Source: Pseudomonadota bacterium (lineage in GTDB: Bacteria; Pseudomonadota; Gammaproteobacteria; Enterobacterales; Enterobacteriaceae). Taken from it: DNA of 5,423 bases. The notes beneath the pieces are model-generated. The model did not search any database, had not been told where the DNA came from, and saw only the letters and a list, made by a program, of their open reading frames with translations. Within the stretch, counting starts at the first letter, position 1, and every line of letters begins with the position of its first letter. Location: positions 1 through 5,423 of the forward strand of contig JAFACP010000444.1 of NCBI GenBank assembly GCA_023425455.1, read 5' to 3'. Below are positions 1 through 5,423 of this stretch, one piece after another. Made by a program: the position numbers and the translations under genes.

Positions 1-1
1 T

Positions 2-637
2 GGCGTCTCTTCACCACAGCTTGATGACGCTGAACGTGGTTTTTCCTTTATGCGCGACGGTCCACTGGACATGCGTATGGATCCCACGCGTGGTCAGTCG
101 GCGGCCGAGTGGCTACAAACGGCAGATGAAGATGATATCGCCTGGGTGATAAAAACCTTTGGCGAAGAGCGTTTTGGCAAGCGTATTGCCCGCGCCATCG
201 TCGAACGTAACCGTGTTGAGCCGATGACCCGTACTAAAGAGCTGGCTGAGGTGATCGCGGCAGCGACGCCGGTGAAGGATAAGCACAAACATCCCGCGAC
301 CCGTACCTTCCAGGCGGTGCGCATCTGGGTAAACAGTGAACTGGAGGAAATAGAGCTGGCGCTAAAAAGCTCGCTCGACGTGCTGGCCCCGGGTGGGCGG
401 TTATCCATCATCAGCTTCCATTCGCTGGAAGACCGCATTGTAAAACGCTTTATGCGTGAACAAAGCCGCGGTCCTCAGGTTCCTGCGGGGCTGCCGATGA
501 CGGAAGAACAACTCAGGAAGCTGGGTGGCCGTCAGTTGCGAGCATTAGGCAAGTTGATGCCGGGCGAAGAAGAGGTGGCAGAGAATCCACGTGCCCGTAG
601 TTCAGTGCTGCGTGTAGCAGAGAGGACGAACGCATGA
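2..637 (+). CDS. rsmH: 16S rRNA (cytosine(1402)-N(4))-methyltransferase RsmH, 5'-truncated by window edge
   Basis: RsmH (MraW) transfers a methyl group from S-adenosylmethionine to N4 of C1402 in the 16S rRNA decoding centre and acts in the cytoplasm on the small subunit. The frame is open from base 2 to the TGA at 635-637 and holds 211 codons. These match residues 103-313 of the 313-residue E. coli protein, so about 102 N-terminal residues, including the main SAM-binding loops, lie to the left. The first visible motif, GVSSPQLDD, contains the Gln (about residue 108) of the SAM site. Other family signatures are [16 protein letters not shown] just after it, [18 protein letters not shown] in the middle, [15 protein letters not shown] (from about residue 239) and the C-terminal [13 protein letters not shown]. 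The ATG at 50 is an internal Met, not the start. The stop overlaps the ftsL start as ATGA, implying translational coupling. No lesion is seen. Identification is very secure from recalled family sequence. Confidence 0.96.
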   Translation, partial: GVSSPQLDDAERGFSFMRDGPLDMRMDPTRGQSAAEWLQTADEDDIAWVIKTFGEERFGKRIARAIVERNRVEPMTRTKELAEVIAAATPVKDKHKHPATRTFQAVRIWVNSELEEIELALKSSLDVLAPGGRLSIISFHSLEDRIVKRFMREQSRGPQVPAGLPMTEEQLRKLGGRQLRALGKLMPGEEEVAENPRARSSVLRVAERTNA

Positions 638-999
638 TCGGCAGAGTGACAGAGACCTTAAGCAAAGTAAAAGGATCGTTAGGAAGCAACGAGCGTCATG
701 CTTTGCCTGGCGTGATCGGCGACGATCTTTTGCGGTTTGGGAAGCTGCCACTCTGCCTGTTCATTTGCATCATTGTTACCGCCGTCACCGTCGTGACGAC
801 GGCTCACCATACACGCTTATTAACCGCGCAGCGCGAACAGATGGTACTGGAACGCGACGCGCTTGATATCGAATGGCGAAATCTGATCCTTGAAGAAAAC
901 GCGCTCGGCGATCACAGCCGGGTTGAACGGATCGCAACAGAGAAGTTGCAACTGCAGCATGTTGATCCTTCACAGGAAAATATCGTAGTACAAAAATAA
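634..999 (+). CDS. ftsL: Cell division protein FtsL
   Basis: FtsL is a small bitopic inner-membrane protein of the divisome. In the family it forms a complex with FtsB and FtsQ and activates the FtsW-FtsI septal wall synthase. The 121 residues equal the E. coli length. A cytoplasmic tail of about 37 residues is followed by one hydrophobic segment at about 38-57 ([20 protein letters not shown]) and a periplasmic coiled-coil region at about 60-100, rich in heptad-spaced Leu and in charged residues. The short activation region known from E. coli genetics is intact: Glu87, Glu88, Asn89, Gly92, Asp93 and His94 are all present. The start is fixed by the ATGA overlap with rsmH and by a GAGGA ribosome binding site at 622-626, seven bases upstream. 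The gene ends with TAA, 15 bases before ftsI. I see nothing odd in it. Confidence 0.97.
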   Translation: MIGRVTETLSKVKGSLGSNERHALPGVIGDDLLRFGKLPLCLFICIIVTAVTVVTTAHHTRLLTAQREQMVLERDALDIEWRNLILEENALGDHSRVERIATEKLQLQHVDPSQENIVVQK

Positions 1000-1014
1000 G
1001 GGAAAACGCGACGC
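1000..1014 (+). promoter_or_regulatory. ftsL-ftsI junction with ribosome binding site for ftsI
   Basis: This 15-base gap is the only non-coding stretch between complete genes in the window. The purine run AAGGGA at 998-1003 overlaps the ftsL stop codon and is the best Shine-Dalgarno match. It lies 11 bases from the ATG at 1015, a rather long spacing. No terminator or convincing promoter fits in the gap, so ftsI is read from the upstream transcript. Confidence 0.6.
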
Positions 1015-2781
1015 ATGAGAGCAGCGGCAAAAACGCTAAAACCAAAACGTCAGGAAGAACAGGCCAACTTTATCAGTTGGCGTTTTGCGTTGCTGTGCGG
1101 CTGTATTTTACTGGCGCTGGGATTCCTGCTGGGGCGCGTCGCCTGGTTACAAATCATCGCCCCGGACATGCTGGTGCGTCAGGGAGACATGCGTTCTCTG
1201 CGCGTACAGGAGGTCTCGACCTCCCGTGGCATGATCACCGATCGTTCCGGCCGTCCGCTGGCGGTGAGCGTGCCGGTGAAGGCGATTTGGGCGGATCCGA
1301 AAGAGTTGCATGACGCCGGGGGCATTACGCTCGATAACCGCTGGAAAGCGCTGTCTGACGCCCTCAAAATGCCGCTGGACCAGCTTGCATCGCGGGTAAA
1401 CGCCAATCCGAAAGGGCGCTTTATTTATCTGGCCCGTCAGGTCAACCCTGACATGGCGGACTACATTAAAAAACTGAAGTTACCCGGTATTCATCTGCGT
1501 GAAGAATCACGCCGTTATTATCCTTCAGGCGAAGTCACTGCTCACCTCATTGGCTTCACCAACGTGGATAGCCAGGGGATTGAAGGCGTTGAAAAAAGCT
1601 TTGATAAGTGGCTCACCGGTCAGCCTGGCGAGCGTATTGTGCGTAAAGACCGCTATGGCCGCGTTATCGAAGATATCTCCTCAACGGACAGCCAGGCTGC
1701 GCACAATCTGGCGCTGAGCATTGACGAACGTCTGCAGGCGCTGGTTTATCGCGAGCTGAACAACGCCGTAGCCTTTAACAAGGCGGAATCAGGCAGCGCC
1801 GTGCTGGTGGATGTCGGCACCGGCGAAGTGCTGGCGATGGCCAACAGCCCGTCCTATAACCCGAACAACTTTACCGGCACGGCGAAAGACGCCATGCGTA
1901 ACCGGGCGATCACTGACGTGTTCGAGCCGGGGTCAACGGTGAAGCCGATGGTCGTGATGACTGCGCTTCAGCGCGGTATCGTCAATGAAAGTTCCGTTCT
2001 GAACACGATTCCTTACCGCATTAACGGGCACGAAATCAAAGACGTTGCCCGTTACAGCGAACTCACCCTGACCGGGGTTTTACAGAAGTCGAGTAACGTC
2101 GGTGTTTCAAAGCTGGCGTTAGCGATGCCGTCCTCAGCGTTAGTAGAGACTTACTCACGTTTTGGGCTGGGAAAGGCGACCAATTTGGGGTTGGTCGGAG
2201 AACGCAGTGGCTTATATCCTCAAAAACAACGGTGGTCTGACATAGAGAGGGCCACCTTCTCTTTCGGCTACGGGCTAATGGTAACCCCGTTACAGTTAGC
2301 GCGTGTCTACGCAACGATTGGCAGCTATGGCATCTATCGTCCGCTGTCGATTACCAAAGTTGACCCACCAGTACCGGGCGAACGTATCTTCCCGGAATCC
2401 ATCGTGCGCACCGTGGTTCACATGATGGAGAGCGTCGCGCTGCCCGGTGGTGGTGGCGTGAAAGCAGCGATTAAAGGCTACCGTATCGCCATCAAAACCG
2501 GTACGGCGAAAAAAGTCGGGCCGGATGGTCGCTACATTAACAAATACATTGCGTATACCGCAGGCGTTGCGCCTGCAAGCAATCCGCGTTTTGCGCTTGT
2601 GGTGGTCATCAACGACCCGCAGGCGGGTAAATACTACGGTGGCGCCGTCTCCGCGCCGGTGTTCGGTGCCATCATGGGCGGCGTGTTACGCACCATGAAT
2701 ATCGAACCTGATGCGCTGGCGACGGGCGAGAAAAGTGAATTTGTGATTAATCAAGGCGAGGGAACAGGTGGCAGATCGTAA
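1015..2781 (+). CDS. ftsI: Peptidoglycan D,D-transpeptidase FtsI (penicillin-binding protein 3)
   Basis: FtsI (PBP3) is the division-specific class B penicillin-binding protein. It crosslinks peptide stems of septal peptidoglycan in the periplasm as partner of the glycosyltransferase FtsW, and is a main target of aztreonam and cephalexin. The 588 residues match E. coli PBP3. A short basic cytoplasmic tail and one membrane anchor (about 22-42) are followed by the pedestal domain, which begins with [13 protein letters not shown] near residue 71. The transpeptidase domain carries all three active-site motifs at canonical places: S307-TVK with catalytic Ser307 at 1933-1935 and Lys310, S359-S-N361 at 2089-2097, and K494-TGT at 2494-2505. 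The C-terminal [12 protein letters not shown] preserves the site (Val577-Ile578) where E. coli Prc removes the tail. YRIN occurs once at 334-337, so the four-residue duplication seen in some beta-lactam-resistant isolates is absent. The last 14 bases overlap murE. Codons of residues about 356-428 are unusual for the gene. Confidence 0.98.
   Translation: MRAAAKTLKPKRQEEQANFISWRFALLCGCILLALGFLLGRVAWLQIIAPDMLVRQGDMRSLRVQEVSTSRGMITDRSGRPLAVSVPVKAIWADPKELHDAGGITLDNRWKALSDALKMPLDQLASRVNANPKGRFIYLARQVNPDMADYIKKLKLPGIHLREESRRYYPSGEVTAHLIGFTNVDSQGIEGVEKSFDKWLTGQPGERIVRKDRYGRVIEDISSTDSQAAHNLALSIDERLQALVYRELNNAVAFNKAESGSAVLVDVGTGEVLAMANSPSYNPNNFTGTAKDAMRNRAITDVFEPGSTVKPMVVMTALQRGIVNESSVLNTIPYRINGHEIKDVARYSELTLTGVLQKSSNVGVSKLALAMPSSALVETYSRFGLGKATNLGLVGERSGLYPQKQRWSDIERATFSFGYGLMVTPLQLARVYATIGSYGIYRPLSITKVDPPVPGERIFPESIVRTVVHMMESVALPGGGGVKAAIKGYRIAIKTGTAKKVGPDGRYINKYIAYTAGVAPASNPRFALVVVINDPQAGKYYGGAVSAPVFGAIMGGVLRTMNIEPDALATGEKSEFVINQGEGTGGRS
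2753..2770 (+). promoter_or_regulatory. Ribosome binding site and GTG start of murE, inside ftsI
   Basis: The purine-rich run AAGGCGAGGGAA (2753-2764) precedes GTG at 2768-2770, with GAGGG (2758-2762) five bases from the start. It lies within the last codons of ftsI. It fixes the murE start at GTG, because the next in-frame ATG is codon 25 and would remove part of the substrate-binding N-terminus. Starting at this GTG also puts every known MurE motif at its E. coli residue number. Confidence 0.75.
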
Positions 2782-4174
2782 TTTGCGCGACCTTCTTGCT
2801 CCGTGGGTGCAATCGTTACCTGCGCGAGAACTGCGGGAGATGGTACTCGACAGCCGTGTGGCTGCATCGGGCGATCTCTTTGTGGCGGTAGTCGGTCATC
2901 AGGCGGACGGGCGTCGATATATCCCGCAGGCGATTGCGCAAGGGGTGGCTGCCGTGATTGCTGAGGCAAAAGATGTGGCAACCGACGGCGAAATCCGTGA
3001 ATTACACGGCGTGCCGGTTATCTATCTCAGCCAGCTCAATGAGCGTCTTTCCGCGCTGGCCGGGCGTTTTTATGCTGAACCATCAGACCGTCTGCGTCTG
3101 GTCGGCGTAACCGGAACTAACGGCAAAACGACCACCACACAGCTGATGGCGCAGTGGGCGCAACTGCTCGGTGAAACCAGTGCTGTCATGGGTACCGTCG
3201 GCAACGGTCTGCTGGGTAACGTGAACCCGACAGAAAATACCACCGGTTCTGCGGTCGATGTGCAGCATGTGCTGGCGGGCCTGGCAGACGAGGGCGCCAC
3301 CTTTGCGGCAATGGAAGTCTCCTCGCATGGCCTGGTCCAGCATCGGGTGGCTGCGCTGACGTTCGCGGCCTCTGTGTTTACCAATCTGAGCCGCGATCAC
3401 CTCGATTATCATGGCGATATGGAGCACTACGAAGCGGCGAAATGGCTGCTTTACTCTACGCACCACTGCGGCCAGGCGATCATTAACGCCGATGACGAAG
3501 TGGGCCGACGCTGGCTGGCAAAATTGCCGGATGCAGTTGCGGTGTCAATGGACGGACATATCAACCCTAACTGTCACGGTCGCTGGCTGCAGGCGGTCGA
3601 GGTGGACTACCACGACAGCGGGGCCACCATTCGCTTTGCCTCTTCATGGGGAGAGGGTGAAATTGAAAGTCGTCTGATGGGGGCGTTTAACGTCAGTAAT
3701 CTGCTGCTGGCGCTTGCGACGCTGCTGGCGCTGGGTTATCCGCTGGACGCCTTGCTGAAAACATCTCAACGCCTGCTGCCCGTTTGCGGCCGTATGGAAG
3801 TGTTCAGCGCGCCGGGTAAACCAACGGTGGTTGTCGATTACGCTCACACGCCGGATGCGCTGGAAAAGGCGCTGGAAGCGGCGCGTCTGCACTGTAGCGG
3901 TAAACTCTGGTGTGTCTTTGGCTGCGGCGGCGATCGCGACAAAGGCAAACGCCCGCTGATGGGCGCCATTGCTGAACAGTTCGCGGACATTCCGGTTGTC
4001 ACCGATGACAACCCGCGCACCGAAGAGCCTCGCGCCATCATTAATGACATTCTGGCGGGCATGCTGGATGCAGGCCGTGCGCGCGTGGTTGAAGGTCGTG
4101 CGGAAGCGGTGACCAACGTCATCATGCAGGCCGCTGAAAACGATGTCGTTCTGCTGGCGGGCAAAGGCCACTAA
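2768..4174 (+). CDS. murE: UDP-N-acetylmuramoyl-tripeptide synthetase MurE (meso-diaminopimelate-adding), truncated by a premature in-frame TAA
   Basis: MurE is the cytoplasmic ATP-dependent ligase that adds meso-diaminopimelate to UDP-MurNAc-L-Ala-D-Glu, the third amino-acid step in the peptidoglycan precursor. The order is the usual Mur ligase plan. An N-terminal UDP-substrate domain has Leu27/Ser29. The central ATPase has the P-loop G116-TNGKTT (from 3113), TENTTGSA and the Lys225 (3440-3442) that is carbamylated in the family. The C-terminal domain has the diaminopimelate-specifying D414-NPR (from 4007). Agreement with E. coli MurE runs without gaps up to GKGH at 465-468. Codon 469, Glu in the family, is TAA here. 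The open frame is thus 468 residues against the usual 495, and lacks both the diaminopimelate-binding Glu469 and the final 26 residues. A catalytically sound product is unlikely unless the stop is suppressed. The upstream part shows no other lesion. The start is GTG, overlapping ftsI by 14 bases. Confidence 0.95.
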   Translation: MADRNLRDLLAPWVQSLPARELREMVLDSRVAASGDLFVAVVGHQADGRRYIPQAIAQGVAAVIAEAKDVATDGEIRELHGVPVIYLSQLNERLSALAGRFYAEPSDRLRLVGVTGTNGKTTTTQLMAQWAQLLGETSAVMGTVGNGLLGNVNPTENTTGSAVDVQHVLAGLADEGATFAAMEVSSHGLVQHRVAALTFAASVFTNLSRDHLDYHGDMEHYEAAKWLLYSTHHCGQAIINADDEVGRRWLAKLPDAVAVSMDGHINPNCHGRWLQAVEVDYHDSGATIRFASSWGEGEIESRLMGAFNVSNLLLALATLLALGYPLDALLKTSQRLLPVCGRMEVFSAPGKPTVVVDYAHTPDALEKALEAARLHCSGKLWCVFGCGGDRDKGKRPLMGAIAEQFADIPVVTDDNPRTEEPRAIINDILAGMLDAGRARVVEGRAEAVTNVIMQAAENDVVLLAGKGH

Positions 4175-4255
4175 GATTATCAAATTGTCGGCAACCGTCG
4201 CCTGGATTACTCCGACCGTGTCACCGCAGCGCGTCTGCTGGGAGTGGTGGCATGA
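4172..4255 (+). other. murE: Detached 3' remnant of murE: premature stop plus 26 intact in-frame codons
   Basis: After TAA at 4172-4174 the same frame stays open as DYQIVGNRRLDYSDRV (start of the segment) and ends in LLGVVA before TGA at 4253-4255. This is the normal MurE C-terminus, close to remembered E. coli MurE, and restores the total to exactly 495 codons plus stop. There is no in-frame ATG or GTG in a plausible initiation context, so it would be translated only by readthrough of the TAA. A single-base difference (G to T at 4172, GAA to TAA) explains the interruption. The absence of any frameshift or further change suggests that it is recent or artificial. Confidence 0.9.
4240..4254 (+). 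promoter_or_regulatory. Ribosome binding site and ATG of murF, overlapping the original murE stop
   Basis: GGGAG at 4240-4244 lies seven bases from ATG at 4252-4254, a good Shine-Dalgarno arrangement. The ATG shares ATGA (4252-4255) with the original murE stop, the classic arrangement for termination-reinitiation coupling. With murE now ending at 4174, ribosomes would stop 77 bases short, so murF would depend more on this site for independent initiation. Confidence 0.7.
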
Positions 4256-5423
4256 TCTCCCTCTCGCTACGTCAGGCCACTGCGATAGTGCAGGGCGAAT
4301 TGCATGGTCAGGACATCACCTTTGATGCGGTGACTACCGATACCCGTAAGGTGACACCAGGATGCCTGTTTGTCGCCCTGAAAGGCGAACGGTTTGATGC
4401 GCATGACTTTGCCGGACAGGCGAAAGAGAACGGTGCCGGCGCACTGCTGGTCAGCCGCAAGCTTGATACTGACCTGCCGCAGATCGTCGTGAAAGATACG
4501 CGTCTGGCTTTTGGCGAGCTGGCGGCGTGGGTGCGCCAGCAGGTGCCAACCCGCGTTGTTGCGCTGACGGGCTCATCGGGTAAAACGTCCGTCAAGGAGA
4601 TGACGGCGACCATCCTCGGTCAGTGCGGAAACACTCTTTATACCGCCGGTAACCTCAATAATGACATCGGCGTGCCGATGACATTACTCCGGCTGACCAA
4701 AGAGCATGAATTCGCCGTGATTGAGCTGGGTGCGAACCATCAGGGCGAAATCGCGTGGACCGTCAGCCTGACGCGTCCGGAAGCGGCGCTGGTGAATAAC
4801 CTCGCCGCGGCGCACCTCGAAGGCTTCGGTTCGCTGGAAGGCGTGGCGAAGGCCAAGGGTGAAATCTACACCGGTCTGCCGGTTGACGGCATCGCCATTA
4901 TGAATGCCGATAACAATGACTGGCTGAACTGGCAGAGCATCATTGGCTCGCGTAAAACCTGGCGTTTTTCACCCAATGCCGCCAACAGCGATTTTACCGC
5001 CGCCAATATCCATGTGACCTCACATGGGACGGAATTCACGCTCAATACGCCAACCGGCGGCATTGAGGTGCTGCTGCCGCTGCCGGGGCGTCATAACATT
5101 GCCAATGCGCTGGCGGCGGCGGCGTTGTCGATGGCAGTCGGGGCGACGCATGAGGCGATTAAGACCGGGCTGGCAAACTTAAAAGCCGTGCCGGGACGCC
5201 TGTTCCCGATTCAGCTGGCGGAAAACAAGCTGCTGCTCGATGACTCCTATAACGCTAACGTGGGGTCGATGACCGCAGCCGTGCAGGTGTTGTCTGAGAT
5301 GCCAGGCTACCGGGTGATGGTAGTGGGTGATATGGCCGAGCTGGGTGATGAAAGCGAAGCGTGCCATCTTCAGGTCGGCGAGGCGGCAAAAGCGGCTGGC
5401 CTCGACTGCGTGCTGAGTACCGG
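4252..5423 (+). CDS. murF: UDP-N-acetylmuramoyl-tripeptide--D-alanyl-D-alanine ligase MurF, 3'-truncated by window edge
   Basis: MurF is the last cytoplasmic ligase of the Mur pathway. It uses ATP to join D-Ala-D-Ala to UDP-MurNAc-tripeptide, the product of MurE, giving the pentapeptide used by MraY. The window holds 390 complete codons of a family usually near 452 residues in enterobacteria, so about 60 C-terminal residues lie to the right. Visible landmarks are the N-terminal substrate domain with DTRKVTPGCLFVALKGERFDAH, the ATPase P-loop G107-SSGKTS (from 4570), AGNLNNDIGVP, the VIELGANHQGEI block, and the KAKGEI segment. Lys202 in that segment is probably the carbamylated lysine by alignment with other Mur ligases. 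The C-terminal domain begins near PGRLFPIQ, followed by DDSYNANVGSM (from residue 330) and VVGDMAELG. The frame is intact throughout. The ATG overlaps the original murE stop, and the gene probably continues into mraY as in other dcw clusters. Confidence 0.97.
   Translation, partial: MISLSLRQATAIVQGELHGQDITFDAVTTDTRKVTPGCLFVALKGERFDAHDFAGQAKENGAGALLVSRKLDTDLPQIVVKDTRLAFGELAAWVRQQVPTRVVALTGSSGKTSVKEMTATILGQCGNTLYTAGNLNNDIGVPMTLLRLTKEHEFAVIELGANHQGEIAWTVSLTRPEAALVNNLAAAHLEGFGSLEGVAKAKGEIYTGLPVDGIAIMNADNNDWLNWQSIIGSRKTWRFSPNAANSDFTAANIHVTSHGTEFTLNTPTGGIEVLLPLPGRHNIANALAAAALSMAVGATHEAIKTGLANLKAVPGRLFPIQLAENKLLLDDSYNANVGSMTAAVQVLSEMPGYRVMVVGDMAELGDESEACHLQVGEAAKAAGLDCVLST

Noticed and set aside
50..52. 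ATG at 50 as the start of a short 195-residue gene
   Set aside because: The frame is open upstream to the window edge and encodes conserved RsmH residues (GVSSPQLDD), so this is an internal methionine of a gene cut by the window.
2014..2025. YRIN segment of FtsI, checked for the four-residue duplication linked with reduced beta-lactam susceptibility
   Set aside because: YRIN occurs once (residues 334-337) and FtsI has the normal 588 residues, so there is no insertion.
3083..3466. Open frame of 127 codons on the - strand opposite murE, with a second overlapping one at 3070-3384
   Set aside because: Two mutually overlapping antisense frames opposite a conserved coding region are typical of codon-bias artefacts. 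Neither shows a family motif.
4172..4174. Idea that TAA is recoded as an amino acid in this organism
   Set aside because: ftsL and ftsI both end in TAA at the exact family length, no adjacent recoding structure was evident by eye, and UAA reassignment is not known in enterobacteria.
3644..4183. Open frame of 179 codons on the - strand opposite the 3' part of murE
   Set aside because: It is a shadow of the GC-rich codon pattern of murE: its composition is rich in Arg, Gln and His, it has no recognisable domain, and it lies wholly opposite a conserved essential gene.
4143..4325. 60-codon + strand frame spanning the murE/murF junction, considered as a small gene or as a product of the murE interruption
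   Set aside because: It lies in a different frame from both genes, has no ribosome binding site worth noting, and its sequence is an out-of-frame reading of murE and murF. The murE interruption is a substitution, not a frameshift, so it does not lead into this frame.

Overview
This window is a slice of the division and cell wall (dcw) cluster of an enterobacterium. The encoded proteins closely resemble remembered Escherichia coli K-12 sequences in gene order, overlaps and motif spacing, with scattered conservative differences. FtsI, FtsL and the MurE reading frame have the E. coli lengths. The host is therefore a member of Enterobacteriaceae close to, but probably not, E. coli (Citrobacter, Enterobacter, Leclercia or Klebsiella are possible). 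The sequence alone does not settle the genus.

All genes are on the + strand and packed with no real intergenic space: the 3' two thirds of rsmH (16S rRNA methyltransferase, cut by the left edge), ftsL (divisome scaffold/activator), ftsI (PBP3, septal transpeptidase), murE (UDP-MurNAc-tripeptide synthetase) and the first 390 codons of murF (cut by the right edge). rsmH/ftsL share an ATGA overlap, ftsL/ftsI are 15 bases apart, ftsI/murE overlap by 14 bases with a GTG start for murE, and the original end of murE overlaps murF by ATGA. I see no terminator, tRNA, mobile element, CRISPR array or foreign gene. There is no stretch above 300 bases without a gene.

The genes cooperate in septal wall synthesis. 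MurE adds meso-diaminopimelate and MurF adds D-Ala-D-Ala to make the cytoplasmic pentapeptide precursor. FtsI crosslinks the finished peptide stems at the septum, and FtsL, with its usual partners FtsB and FtsQ, activates the FtsW-FtsI synthase.

The one striking anomaly is in murE. Codon 469, expected to be GAA (Glu) in the conserved GKGHE motif, is TAA at 4172-4174. The frame then continues intact for 26 more codons to a TGA at 4253-4255, giving exactly the 495-residue family length. The stop falls on a residue known to bind meso-diaminopimelate. In an essential gene with no other visible decay, this points to a sequence error or introduced change, a suppressed nonsense allele, or a complemented mutant. 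I found no evidence of a new biological system.
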